From the NCBI RefSeq assembly GCF_021729845.1, contig NZ_CP063397.1, positions 2,990,001 through 3,054,000 of the forward strand: DNA of 64,000 nucleotides, written 5' to 3'. Positions 46,259 to 55,289 of this stretch are shown in pieces. Both the position numbers and the translations under genes were made by a program. The notes beneath the pieces were generated by a model. The model made no database searches and had not been told where the DNA came from. It was given only the letters and a program-made list of their open reading frames with translations. The stretch's first letter is position 1, and the number at the start of each line of letters is the position of its first letter. The stretch comes from Rhizobium sp. SL42. GTDB taxonomy: Bacteria > Pseudomonadota > Alphaproteobacteria > Rhizobiales > Rhizobiaceae.

Positions 46259-47134
46259 ATGCGTTCTGTTCACTTGCCCCGCCGCCTCGTCCTTTCTCTT
46301 GCCTGCGCTTTGCTGATCGCGCCCCCGACATCCTTCGCCCAGACAGCGGATGCCAAGCGCATTGTCGCCATCGGCGGCACCGTGACGGAAATCATCTATG
46401 CGCTGGGTGAAGGCGACCGGGTCGTGGCCGTTGACACCACCAGCAGCTTTCCCGCAGAAGCCACGCAGAAGCCCAATATCGGTTATGTTCGACAGGTCTC
46501 GGCGGAGGGAGTTCTGTCACAAAAACCGGACCTGATCATCGCCGAGGCAGGTGCAGGCCCCGCCGATGCAATGAATATTCTCAAGGCAAGCGGCCTGACA
46601 TTGGTCAGCATTCCGAGCCCGCCGGAAACATCGGCGATTCCGGCCAAGATCCGCGCCGTGGGCGAAGCAATCGGACGCAAGGACAAGGCAGATGAGCTCG
46701 CGCTCAAGGTCGAGGCGACGCTGAAGGCGACGGCAGAAAAGACCACATCCACAAGCACCAAGAAAAAGGTGCTCTTTGCCCTCTCGCTTGCCAATGGCCG
46801 CATCATGGCTGGCGGTTCGCATAGCTCGGCTGATGCCATCATCCGGCTTGCCGGCGGTGAGAACGCGGTCAGTTCCGTGTCGGGTTACAAGCCCCTGACC
46901 GACGAGGCAGTCATCGCGGCGGCCCCCGATGTTGTGCTGGTGATGAGCGGTGGCGCCATGCATCTGACGGCGGAACAGGCATTCGCCCTGCCCGCTCTGG
47001 CCTCGAGCCCCGCAGCCAAGAACAAGGCTTTCGTCACCATGGACGGGCTCTATCTCCTTGGACTTGGCCCCCGCGCGGCAGACGCCGCCGCCGAATTGCA
47101 TGGCAAGCTCTACCCGGAGGCGAGCAAGCTGTGA
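46259..47134 (+). CDS. hmuT: Periplasmic heme-binding protein
   Basis: HmuT captures heme in the periplasm for the HmuUV importer. The 291-aa product has a signal peptide (RLVLSLACALLIAPPTSFAQ), then RIVAIGGTVTEIIYALGEGDRVVAVD with the conserved region of cluster A binding proteins, IGYVRQVSAEGVLSQKPDLIIAEAGAGP, and a central helix. The ATG at 46259 gives the proper signal peptide; the ribosome binding site (AGG, 13 bp upstream) is weak. Its stop overlaps the hmuU GTG start by 4 bp. Confidence 0.93.
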   Translation: MRSVHLPRRLVLSLACALLIAPPTSFAQTADAKRIVAIGGTVTEIIYALGEGDRVVAVDTTSSFPAEATQKPNIGYVRQVSAEGVLSQKPDLIIAEAGAGPADAMNILKASGLTLVSIPSPPETSAIPAKIRAVGEAIGRKDKADELALKVEATLKATAEKTTSTSTKKKVLFALSLANGRIMAGGSHSSADAIIRLAGGENAVSSVSGYKPLTDEAVIAAAPDVVLVMSGGAMHLTAEQAFALPALASSPAAKNKAFVTMDGLYLLGLGPRAADAAAELHGKLYPEASKL

Positions 47135-48219
47135 ACACCTTGGCGCTTCTCGCCGGTCGCGGCACCGTCAGCGGCGACCGTTCCGCACTCGGCCTGCTGA
47201 TGCTGGTCGCGCTCGTGCTCTTGCTGGTCCTGGCCATCTTCACGTCGATCGTCGTTGGCCCGACCGGCGTCGGCCTGCCCCATCTGCTCGACTATCTGAG
47301 CGGCAATGCAGCAGCTCTCGACAGCCAGAACCTGCTGATCCTGGAGGCGGTGCGCCTGCCCCGTACGGCCATCGGGCTGCTGATCGGCGCAGCACTTGGC
47401 GTCTCGGGCGCCATGATGCAGGGCCTGTTCCGCAATCCGCTGGCTGACCCCGGAATTGTCGGCGTGACCTCGGGCGCTGCGCTCGCGGCCGTGACCGCTA
47501 TCGTGCTTGGTCCAACACTGCTTTTCCCGCTGCAATCCGTGCTCGGCGAACAGTTTCTGCCGCTGATGGCCTTCCTGGGCGGCCTTGCCAACACGTTCCT
47601 GCTGTATGCCATCGCCACACGGCATGGCCAGACATCGACGACGGCTCTTATTCTCTCCGGTATCGCCATAGCGGCCATGACGGGCGCTGCAACCGGACTG
47701 CTGATCTTCATGGCCGACGACCGCGCGTTGCGCGATATCACATTCTGGTCGCTGGGTTCGCTCAGCGGTGCAAGCACCGCCAAGATTCTCGCGATCCTGC
47801 CCTTTGTCGGCTTCGTCATGCTGATCATACCCTTCGTCGCAAAGGGCCTTGACGCGCTCGTCCTCGGCGACGCCGCCGCATTTCACATGGGCGTACCGGT
47901 CCAGCGCCTGAAACGGTTGACGATCCTCGCCGTGGCCGCTGCCTGCGGTGCCACGGTTGCCGTTGCCGGCTCGATCGGCTTTGTCGGCATAATCGTCCCG
48001 CACCTGCTGCGATTGGCCATCGGTCCGTCGCATCGTTTCCTCCTGCCAACCTCCGCGCTTGGCGGCGCTTCACTGCTGCTGTTTGCCGACAGTATCGCGC
48101 GCACGGTTGTTGCTCCGGCCGAACTGCCGATCGGCATCATCACAGCGATCCTTGGAGCGCCGGTCTTCCTCATGCTGTTGCTCGGTCGAAACAGCCGTTC
48201 GAGCATGGAGGGATTGTGA
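47131..48219 (+). CDS. hmuU: Heme ABC transporter permease
   Basis: HmuU forms the heme channel in the inner membrane. The 362-aa FecCD/BtuC-type permease has about ten helices; landmarks are RLPRTAIGLLIGAALGVSGAMMQGLF, NPLADPGIVGVTSGAA, and the C-terminal VAGSIGFVGIIVPHLLRLAIGPSHRFLLP that contacts the ATPase. Start GTG at 47131 overlaps the hmuT stop, and hmuV begins one base after its own stop, so all three are one tightly packed operon. Confidence 0.95.
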   Translation: MNTLALLAGRGTVSGDRSALGLLMLVALVLLLVLAIFTSIVVGPTGVGLPHLLDYLSGNAAALDSQNLLILEAVRLPRTAIGLLIGAALGVSGAMMQGLFRNPLADPGIVGVTSGAALAAVTAIVLGPTLLFPLQSVLGEQFLPLMAFLGGLANTFLLYAIATRHGQTSTTALILSGIAIAAMTGAATGLLIFMADDRALRDITFWSLGSLSGASTAKILAILPFVGFVMLIIPFVAKGLDALVLGDAAAFHMGVPVQRLKRLTILAVAAACGATVAVAGSIGFVGIIVPHLLRLAIGPSHRFLLPTSALGGASLLLFADSIARTVVAPAELPIGIITAILGAPVFLMLLLGRNSRSSMEGL

Positions 48220-48220
48220 G

Positions 48221-49012
48221 ATGATCCGAGCCAGACAAATCAGCATCATTCGCGGCGGACGCACACTCTTGGACCGCGTCAGTCTCGATCTCACACCGGG
48301 ACGGTTCACGGTGGTGATCGGCCCGAATGGCGCGGGCAAGTCCACCCTGCTCAAGGCCATCTCGGGCGAATTGCAACCCGACCAAGGCGAGGTGCTTTAC
48401 CATGACCGTCGCCTGACCGGCCTGTCGGCCATCGCATTGGCGTCAGAACGCGCGGTCCTGCCACAGTCAACCGCATTGTCTTTTCCCTTCACAGCGCTGG
48501 AAGTGGTTCGCATGGGCGCGGTCGCCCATGGTAGCCTGGAGCCCGGCCTGGCAGCCCGCCAGGCACTCGCCCGTGTCGGCCTTGGCGGTTTTGAGGCAAG
48601 AAGCTACAACGCGCTTTCCGGCGGCGAGCAGCAGCGCGTGCAGCTGGCCCGTGTGCTGGCGCAGATGCCCTCGCCGGTTTCCAACGGCAAGCCATGTGCG
48701 ATCTATCTCGACGAACCGACGGCAAGCCTGGACATCGGTCACCAGATTTCCGTCCTGGAGCTGGCCCGCGATTTCGCCCGCGCCGGCGGCATCGTGCTGG
48801 CGATCCTGCATGACCTGAACCTCGCCGCAGAGTTTGCCGATCATCTTGCCATCCTGCACAAAGGCAGACTTGTCTGCGAAGGCCTTCCTGGCGATACGAT
48901 CAACGACAGCATCATCCGTGAGGTCTACGGCATCGCCGGAACGGTCGGGCGGCTGCCGGCCCATCACATCCCCTATGTCTTGCCCCAGTCGCGGCAGTCG
49001 GCTCAACGCTGA
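48221..49012 (+). CDS. hmuV: Heme ABC transporter ATP-binding protein
   Basis: HmuV hydrolyses ATP to drive heme import. The 263-aa product has Walker A IGPNGAGKSTL near residues 35-45, signature ALSGGEQQRVQLARVLAQM, Walker B IYLDEPTASLDI and a switch His in LHDLNLAAEFAD. The ATG at 48221 has GGAGGG 8 bp upstream. It closes the hmuTUV operon; no outer-membrane heme receptor, TonB gene or hmuS is in the window. Confidence 0.95.
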   Translation: MIRARQISIIRGGRTLLDRVSLDLTPGRFTVVIGPNGAGKSTLLKAISGELQPDQGEVLYHDRRLTGLSAIALASERAVLPQSTALSFPFTALEVVRMGAVAHGSLEPGLAARQALARVGLGGFEARSYNALSGGEQQRVQLARVLAQMPSPVSNGKPCAIYLDEPTASLDIGHQISVLELARDFARAGGIVLAILHDLNLAAEFADHLAILHKGRLVCEGLPGDTINDSIIREVYGIAGTVGRLPAHHIPYVLPQSRQSAQR

Positions 49013-49354
49013 GCCGGCTATTCAGGTTATCCACAGTTATCCACAGGGCAAGCAAACATAAACGCGCGTGAAAATGGCAACAGAAGGTGAACGTGACCGA
49101 CTGAAGTGAGGAACATGCGAGGAACATCCCGGACGCGCACCGGCAGCGACAAGCCAAATGCAATGAGCGAAAATCATTAGCCGACTGCCGATCGCGCTTC
49201 GGAGAATTCGCGCGCCGAATCCTGCAACTTGCCCGCGCTTGAAGCGCGCCTAAGTAAATGGATGCGAAAGCACTTTTGTTGGGATCGCGAACGTTTCAAT
49301 CACCGTTGACCCTTCGGGTCACAACATGTCCAAACTATTGGAAAGATTGAACAA
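49013..49354. other. Intergenic region with DnaA boxes between hmuV and tRNA-Lys
   Basis: No gene is supported in this 342-bp stretch. Its main content is the pair of perfect DnaA boxes near its left end; the rest has no clear hairpin terminator or ORF. It runs up to the 3' end of the tRNA gene. Confidence 0.5.
49027..49045 (+). repeat. Two tandem consensus DnaA boxes
   Basis: TTATCCACA occurs at 49027-49035 and 49037-49045, both on the same strand and exactly 10 bp (about one helical turn) apart. Both match the consensus DnaA box. There are no DUE-like A/T-rich repeats or origin genes next to them, so they more likely regulate or titrate DnaA than mark an origin. Confidence 0.7.
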
Positions 49355-49430
<76 letters not shown>

Positions 49431-49460
49431 GCCGCGCCCCGTTCTGGAGGCGTGACCGGG

Positions 49461-49489
49461 CGTATAAACAGGATATCGGACCTTGTCTA
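49461..49489 (-). promoter_or_regulatory. Promoter of tRNA-Lys
   Basis: On the minus strand TAGACA, a 17-bp spacer and TATACG lie about 30 bp before the mature 5' end of the tRNA, a standard sigma-70 arrangement. Confidence 0.65.
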
Positions 49490-49557
49490 GCGCCGAGACG
49501 AAATTTCTTGGCTATTTGGTCAAAAAAATTTCAGAAATCCGAAATTTCCCTTATTTT

Positions 49558-50475
49558 TCAAAGATCGAGACTACCGGTCGCAAGACGCACCGCTTGACCG
49601 CCAATGCGAGCACGCGAAATCGCACCGTCTTTGACATCGATATGCAGATGAATGTGGGACGACCGGCCCATCTCCACGCCCTGCTCCACCATCAGCGGGT
49701 GATGGCCATCCGGCAATCCATCGAAATGCCAGATGGCACCCGACAGCGCAGCGACGGCGGATCCCGTCGCAGGGTCCTCCGTAATGCCCATATCAGGCGA
49801 GAACATCCGCGCATGGAACTTCGCCGCATGATGGACCCCGCCGCGACAATAGACATAGGCAGGCGTAAGGCGCCCCTCACACAGAGGCGCCGTGCGCTCC
49901 CAAAGTTGTGGATCGAACTCCAGGCTTTCGACAGCCGCAATGTCATGGACAGGCACGAGCAGAAACGGCACACCAGCCCCCCAGATGGCCGGAACATGGT
50001 TCTCGAAGCCGATGGCCGTAACCTTCAGCGAAAGCGCGTCAGCGATACCCTGACGGTCGAGTGGCAGATCATAGCGGCTTGAGGTCCGCGGCAGGTCGAA
50101 TTCGGCAAAGCTCGCCTCGCCGGGCCTGAGCCTGACGGCACAGCGAACCGGACCTACATTTTCCTCCAGCACCGTGACGAGATCGAGACCGCCGTCCTGG
50201 CCGCCATAGGCCTGCTCTGCAAGCGCGATCGCGGTTCCCACTGTCGGGTGGCCCGCAAACGGCAATTCCCGCGCCGGCGTGAAGATCCGGATGCGCGTGG
50301 CATGCGCAGAATTGCCAAGTTTCTGCACAAAGACCGTTTCTGAGAGATTGAACTCGGCCGCGATCGATTGCATGGCCTGATCCGAGAGGTCGTCACCGTC
50401 GAAAACCACAGCCAGCGGATTGCCGGCAAGTTTGCGATCGGTGAAAACGTCATAGATGGAATAGTTTCGTGCCAC
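49558..50475 (-). CDS. PhzF-family isomerase/epimerase
   Basis: The 305-aa product has the two-fold PhzF/diaminopimelate-epimerase-like fold: [20 protein letters not shown] at the N-terminus, the conserved acid in [28 protein letters not shown], and in the second half [15 protein letters not shown]. The family includes phenazine isomerase PhzF and many members of unknown substrate. A GTG start at 50475 is chosen: GGAG is about 7 bp upstream and the family N-terminus begins right after. No phenazine genes are near, so the reaction is unknown. The next gene on the strand is a NUDIX enzyme 72 bp upstream. Confidence 0.9.
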   Translation of the reverse strand: MARNYSIYDVFTDRKLAGNPLAVVFDGDDLSDQAMQSIAAEFNLSETVFVQKLGNSAHATRIRIFTPARELPFAGHPTVGTAIALAEQAYGGQDGGLDLVTVLEENVGPVRCAVRLRPGEASFAEFDLPRTSSRYDLPLDRQGIADALSLKVTAIGFENHVPAIWGAGVPFLLVPVHDIAAVESLEFDPQLWERTAPLCEGRLTPAYVYCRGGVHHAAKFHARMFSPDMGITEDPATGSAVAALSGAIWHFDGLPDGHHPLMVEQGVEMGRSSHIHLHIDVKDGAISRARIGGQAVRLATGSLDL

Positions 50476-50547
50476 GGGCAATCTCCGGTCGGTCGCATTT
50501 GGCCCGTCACACTGCCCCAGCGCAACGCGCAAGGCAAGCAACGGGCG

Positions 50548-51273
50548 TCACCGCCGCGACGCGAAGTACCAGTCGAGAATTGGCAGCATGGCGGGATTGT
50601 AGCGATACGCGTTGTGGTCTCCGTTGCGGATGGCGACGGCGCCTGATATTTCCTGCTCTTGCGCACAGCCGGCAAACAGATTGATCGCCGTGATCAGATC
50701 TTCCGCCGTCGCATCGAATTGAAAGATCTGGAAAAACGTCAGCCGGCGCGACCGATAGCTCGCATAGACCAAACCATCAGTTGCGGCGTCCTTAAGATCA
50801 AGCCCCGTTTCCTCCAGCACTTCGCGACGCATGTTGCCGGCAAGATCGCAGACGCCATCGACGACATCGGAGGCATCAAGCGAGCCGGCCGCGAAATAGA
50901 CCTGCCCGGCGTTTGCCGTGTGCGAGGCCATCTCAACGGCAATCAGCGTGCCGTCAGACGCGGCAATAACCGGATAGCCGAACAGATGGCAGGCCCCTGA
51001 CCTGTCCTGCTGCTTTCGCCACCAGAGAAAGGTGGAAAACGAAGACAGATAGCCTTCGGCCTCGATCGCAGCCCCGTTGAGCCTGATCCGGTTCTGCAGG
51101 ATCATTCGCCCATCGAACAGCCTCGGATTGGCCGCGTGCTCGACAGCCCAGTTTTCGGCGATGGCATCGCGCATGGTCTCCTCCAGTGGATGGAAACCCG
51201 GCAATACCGCCAGATGATATGACTGGATCGGCATCACCGTGCCATCGACCCTGAGGCCGGTCTCGTCGATCAT
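50548..51273 (-). CDS. NUDIX-domain hydrolase-like protein
   Basis: The 241-aa protein carries a NUDIX signature in GNMRREVLEETGLDL near residues 151-165 (REVLEETGL; the usual preceding Gly spacing is GNMR), so it may hydrolyse a nucleoside diphosphate linked compound. The N-terminal 110 residues (FHPLEETMRDAIAENWAV) are outside the core and are typical of a rhizobial subgroup. The substrate is unknown. GAGG lies 7 bp before ATG 51273. It starts 10 bp after the stop of the endonuclease/exonuclease/phosphatase gene, implying co-transcription. Confidence 0.84.
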   Translation of the reverse strand: MIDETGLRVDGTVMPIQSYHLAVLPGFHPLEETMRDAIAENWAVEHAANPRLFDGRMILQNRIRLNGAAIEAEGYLSSFSTFLWWRKQQDRSGACHLFGYPVIAASDGTLIAVEMASHTANAGQVYFAAGSLDASDVVDGVCDLAGNMRREVLEETGLDLKDAATDGLVYASYRSRRLTFFQIFQFDATAEDLITAINLFAGCAQEQEISGAVAIRNGDHNAYRYNPAMLPILDWYFASRR

Positions 51274-51283
51274 GACCGCCTCT

Positions 51284-52393
51284 TCACGGCACATGCAGGG
51301 TTATCGCAACCGGGCAGTGATCGGACGCCTTCGGCCTGTCCCAGCCAACACGCGGATAGCGCTCGATTTCCTGGCCCGGCGGAAACGGTGTCCGGAACGG
51401 CTGACCGTTGCGGATGATGTCGGGCGCAACGGTCGGATTGGCCCGTGCAAGCGCTGGCGAGAGCCAGATATAGTCCAGTTGGCACAGATGCTGCTCCTCC
51501 GGGCCGCGCGCGTGATAGAGCGTCCATCGGTCGAGAACATGGCGGCGCAGCATGACGTTTTCGGCAAAGTTGTCCGAGGACAGGATGTCGAGGGCGCTGC
51601 TCAGGCCGCCCACCGGCTCGAACCGATACCCGAGACGCCTTTCGCCGATGACGTCGACGCGCTCCTGATAGTCGTTCATGTCGCCGCAGATGAGGAAATT
51701 GGCTTCGGAGACCTGATCCATGCCGAACCGGTTTTCGATGATGTGGCGCACGGCCTTCACTTCTGCCTCGCGGATCGGCCTGGTGCTCTCCCGCCCATCG
51801 ACTCCATCGCGACCATTGGTCATCGACTTGAGATGCAGGACATAGATTGTCAACGGCCGACCACCGATGCGCAGATCAAGCTCGAGGCAATCGCGCTTGA
51901 AGATCTTGCTATCCGGCTGCAGATTCGGACCGAGGCCGGAATGATAGAGCGATAGGTCCCTGTAGGTGAGCGCAGCATGGCTCTTTATATCTACAAGCTC
52001 GATCCGCTCGCCGCCGCGCGTCTGTTCGCGCATCAACACAGCCACATCGATGCCACGGCTGTCATTGCCCTCGATAATGTATTTCTGCCGGTAACCCGCC
52101 CCGGCCATGCGGAAGAGATAGCCATACTCGAACGCCTGCAGGGACTCCATATTGTCCACCTCCTGCAGGCAGAGGATATCCGCATCGGTATCGGCAATCG
52201 CAAGCGCCGAAAGCTGCCTTGTGTCGTCGGTCGTGGCCACGACCCGCGCCGCCTCCAACTGCTGATAGCCGAGCTCGGTCTTGATCTCGAAGAGTTTCAG
52301 CACCCGGTCTGAGCGCAACTGGTTGCGAAAGCCGGTGAAATCGAATCGGGCGATCAGGTTCTCGATATTGAAGGTTGCGATACGCAGCGACAT
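51284..52393 (-). CDS. Endonuclease/exonuclease/phosphatase family protein
   Basis: The 369-aa product has the EEP fold common to DNase I, exonuclease III and phosphoesterases: LRIATFNIENL at the N-terminus (metal-site Asn), the acid in ILCLQEVDNMESL, YVLHLKSM with the His, FLICGDMNDY and a C-terminal SDHCPVAITL with the Asp-His pair. All catalytic pieces are present; no signal peptide. The ATG at 52393 places the first motif at residues 4-11. The substrate may be DNA, RNA or a phosphoester; not decidable. It heads a short unit with the NUDIX and perhaps PhzF genes. Confidence 0.88.
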   Translation of the reverse strand: MSLRIATFNIENLIARFDFTGFRNQLRSDRVLKLFEIKTELGYQQLEAARVVATTDDTRQLSALAIADTDADILCLQEVDNMESLQAFEYGYLFRMAGAGYRQKYIIEGNDSRGIDVAVLMREQTRGGERIELVDIKSHAALTYRDLSLYHSGLGPNLQPDSKIFKRDCLELDLRIGGRPLTIYVLHLKSMTNGRDGVDGRESTRPIREAEVKAVRHIIENRFGMDQVSEANFLICGDMNDYQERVDVIGERRLGYRFEPVGGLSSALDILSSDNFAENVMLRRHVLDRWTLYHARGPEEQHLCQLDYIWLSPALARANPTVAPDIIRNGQPFRTPFPPGQEIERYPRVGWDRPKASDHCPVAITLHVP

Positions 52394-52576
52394 CTCGATT
52401 ACAGCCTTTCGAGCCGGGAGGAGAATCTGTGGAAACGACCTTCGAGCTTTATTGCAGAGATTTTTCGGCAGCGCGACACAGCAGCCGATTTCGGATGGAC
52501 TTTGCCGAACCGCAGCTCGATCGACGATGGCCATGCATCGACCGGCAAAGCGCAAGCAAGCGGATGCAGAAAGACT

Positions 52577-53599
52577 TCAGAGACGCCAACCGCCGGCAAT
52601 TATGACCGGGACCACGGCCCCAACCTGCAGCCGCTCGCGCCAGTGAACCCGAAGGGACTGACCGTCGCCGAGGCGCAAGCCCACGGTATAGCGCTCGCCC
52701 TCGAAGACCACGCTTTCCACCACTGCCGGCAAGCCACCATCGCCGATATGGACATCCTGTGGACGAACCAGAAGGTCCACAGACGGCGCGTCCAATCGCG
52801 TCAAAGCCAGCTGGACGGCCTGCCAGTCGAAATTGCGTGCAGCGCCTGCCACGACCCGGACAGACAGAATGGCACCACGCCCGACAAGCTCGCCCACACG
52901 CCGGCCCTCCGGTCGTGCATAGAGCTCGTCAGGTGCCGCCATCTGCAGCAGCTTGCCGTCCGCCATCACCGCGACATCGGTTGCCAGCGCCATCGCCTCC
53001 GCCTGATCATGCGTCACATAGATCATCGTGGCGCCGGAGCGCGCATGAAACTCGCGGAAAGCGTCCTCCATCTCGCCCCTGAGATGACGGTCGAGATTGG
53101 CCAGCGGCTCGTCCAGCAATACGACATCGGGAGATGTTACAAGGCAACGGGCAAGCGCCACTCGCTGACGCTGTCCACCGGAAAGCGCTGCTGGGCGGCG
53201 GTCGCCATACGCTTCAAGCCGCACCGATCGCAAAGCCTCCAGCACTTTCGCGCGGTAGCGTTCGCCGGTCACCCCACGCACCTTCAAGGGATAGCCGACA
53301 TTCTCGGCAACCGTCATGTGCGGCCACAAGGCATAGGACTGGAACACCATGGCCATGTTGCGCCGTTCCGGCGGCACGACCCTGGCTGCATCCGACATCA
53401 CCCGCTCACCTAACAGGATCGAGCCATCCGTCGGCGTCTCGAAGCCCGCGACCATGCGCAGCACCGTCGTCTTGCCGCAGCCCGAGGGCCCGAGCAGCGC
53501 CAGAAAGCCTCCGTCGCGGATCTCCATCGACACGGCATCGACAGCCGGCCGGCCGGTGCCAAAATCCTTGCTCAGTTGATGCAGGGTCAGTTTCGCCAC
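52577..53599 (-). CDS. Fbp/Pot-type ABC transporter ATP-binding protein
   Basis: The 340-aa ATPase has Walker A LLGPSGCGKTTVL, Q-loop FQSYALWPHMTVAENV, signature ALSGGQRQRVALARCL, Walker B VVLLDEPLANLD and His in VTHDQAEA, followed by a C-terminal TOBE-like domain (about residues 240-340; VDLLVRPQDVHIG). This is the type used by ferric ion, phosphonate and polyamine importers. The start is a GTG at 53599 that lies inside the end of the permease gene (13-bp overlap), coupling the two. It completes the binding protein, double permease and ATPase operon. Confidence 0.92.
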   Translation of the reverse strand: MAKLTLHQLSKDFGTGRPAVDAVSMEIRDGGFLALLGPSGCGKTTVLRMVAGFETPTDGSILLGERVMSDAARVVPPERRNMAMVFQSYALWPHMTVAENVGYPLKVRGVTGERYRAKVLEALRSVRLEAYGDRRPAALSGGQRQRVALARCLVTSPDVVLLDEPLANLDRHLRGEMEDAFREFHARSGATMIYVTHDQAEAMALATDVAVMADGKLLQMAAPDELYARPEGRRVGELVGRGAILSVRVVAGAARNFDWQAVQLALTRLDAPSVDLLVRPQDVHIGDGGLPAVVESVVFEGERYTVGLRLGDGQSLRVHWRERLQVGAVVPVIIAGGWRL

Positions 53600-55281
53600 G
53601 GCACGACACCTTTCGGCAGCCAGGCCGCCATCCATTCGAGGAGCAACATCAGCACGACGATCATCAGCACCACCAGCACGGACAGCGCCGCGGCCAGATC
53701 ATACGATCCGCTGTCGTCGAGATTGTAGATCGCGACACCCAGCGTCTGGGTACCGGCGGACCAAAGCAACGCGGACACTGTCAGCTCATTGCAGGCGATC
53801 AGGAAAACCAGGATCACCGATGCACCGGCGGCGGGTGCGATCAGAGGAACCAGTATCTCCGCCAACCGCCGCCAGAACCCGGCACCGGACAGGCGCGCCG
53901 CCTCTTCCAGCGCCGGATCGATCTGCCGGAATGCGCTGATGATCGGCTTCAGACCGACGGCGAAGAAGCTGGAAAGATAGGCAAGCAGGATGATCCACAG
54001 CGTCCCGTACAGCGTCACTCCGACAAGCGGGATGGGTGCGGCGAAGATCAGGATGAAGGCGACCGCTATGACGACACCCGGCAGCGCATAGGGGATCTCG
54101 ATCATTGCAGCGACCAGTCCCGTCCAGCGGCTTTTCGTATGCGTCAGGGCATAGGCGGTGAGTACACCAAAAACCAGCAGTCCGAAGGCCGTCAATCCGG
54201 CGAGGCATAGCGAATTGACGAAGGCGGTCCGGGTCACCGCCTGGCGCAACAGGATCTCCTCATAGGCCGACAGGGAAATCGTCTGCCATGAAAACACAAC
54301 GCCATAGGTCGAGACGAGTGATCCCGCCAAAAGCGCCAGAAAGGGAAGGACCAGCATCACGAACAGCAATAGCCACAATGTCATCTCGACCGGCAGCCGC
54401 CAGAGACCAAGGCTGAAACTTGCCGTCAGACCGGCGCCGCCGATGGTCCGGTATTCCCGATTGCGCAACGCCCGTTCCTGCAGACCAAGGCCCGCGATGG
54501 CAAGGATGGCGATCATTGCCGAAAGCATGGCTATGTCACCGAATGTATTGGCCCCAAAGCTGGCGAACCGTGCATAAATCAATGTAGGCAGTGTGTAGAT
54601 GGCTGCGGGCATGCCGAGGATGGCGGGAATGCCGAAATTGCCGACGCCCGAGACAAATGCGATGGCAGCACCTGCAATAAGCCCGGGCATGGCAAGCGGC
54701 AGCACGATATCGCGCAGCACCTTGCGCGACGAGGCTCCCGAGAGCTTGGCGGCGTCGATGCCTTCCTGCGGCAGCGCCAACAGCACGGCCCTCAGGGAGA
54801 GAAACACCAGAGGCGCGTGCTGCACGCCAAACAGCAGGGCGATCCCATAGATCGAATAGAGCGGCTGCGGGCTTCCGAGCGGCGGCGCAAGGCCGATCGC
54901 CTTCAGCAGCGGACTGGACGGCCCTGACAGCCCGACCCAGGACAACGCGGTCACCTGCGGCGGGATCATCGTCGGCAGCATGAACAGAAAACCCAGCACG
55001 CCCCTCGCCCGGACATTGGTCAAGGCAAGGGCGAGCGCAAACGAAGCACCAATGATCACAGCGACAACCATGCCCAGAAATGACGTCGTGAGCGTGTTGA
55101 CGGCAGCCTGCCAGACTGCTGGCTCGCGCAGCAGGTCCAATGCCTTGCCGCTCCAGATCGAACGAGATCCGGCGACCACGAGACGCAACAATGGCAAGGC
55201 GCAAAGGCTGAAGACGAGCAGGCCGACAAAGGGGAACAGCCAGCGAGGCTGGCTGTTCGACTGTTGCGAAGAAACGGTCAT
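53587..55281 (-). CDS. Double-length ABC permease (FbpB type)
   Basis: The 564-aa inner-membrane protein has two homologous halves of six helices each, as in FbpB/SfuB. Each half has an EAA-type loop: AAKLSGASSRKVLRDIVLPLAMPG in the first half and LEEAARLSGAGFWRRLAEILVPLIAPA in the second. It forms the translocation path with the ATPase downstream. Either the ATG at 55281 or an upstream TTG at 55293 (which overlaps the binding-protein stop) may be used; 55281 gives the family-like N-terminus. Confidence 0.92.
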   Translation of the reverse strand: MTVSSQQSNSQPRWLFPFVGLLVFSLCALPLLRLVVAGSRSIWSGKALDLLREPAVWQAAVNTLTTSFLGMVVAVIIGASFALALALTNVRARGVLGFLFMLPTMIPPQVTALSWVGLSGPSSPLLKAIGLAPPLGSPQPLYSIYGIALLFGVQHAPLVFLSLRAVLLALPQEGIDAAKLSGASSRKVLRDIVLPLAMPGLIAGAAIAFVSGVGNFGIPAILGMPAAIYTLPTLIYARFASFGANTFGDIAMLSAMIAILAIAGLGLQERALRNREYRTIGGAGLTASFSLGLWRLPVEMTLWLLLFVMLVLPFLALLAGSLVSTYGVVFSWQTISLSAYEEILLRQAVTRTAFVNSLCLAGLTAFGLLVFGVLTAYALTHTKSRWTGLVAAMIEIPYALPGVVIAVAFILIFAAPIPLVGVTLYGTLWIILLAYLSSFFAVGLKPIISAFRQIDPALEEAARLSGAGFWRRLAEILVPLIAPAAGASVILVFLIACNELTVSALLWSAGTQTLGVAIYNLDDSGSYDLAAALSVLVVLMIVVLMLLLEWMAAWLPKGVVPWRN

Positions 55282-55289
55282 ACCTGGGA

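Noticed and set aside
49013..49354. Chromosomal or plasmid origin of replication
   Set aside because: Two DnaA boxes alone are not enough: no cluster of boxes, no A/T-rich unwinding region, no repABC, parAB, dnaA or hemE genes nearby.
49558..50475. Phenazine biosynthesis locus
   Set aside because: PhzF-like proteins are common and diverse; no other phenazine gene is in the window.
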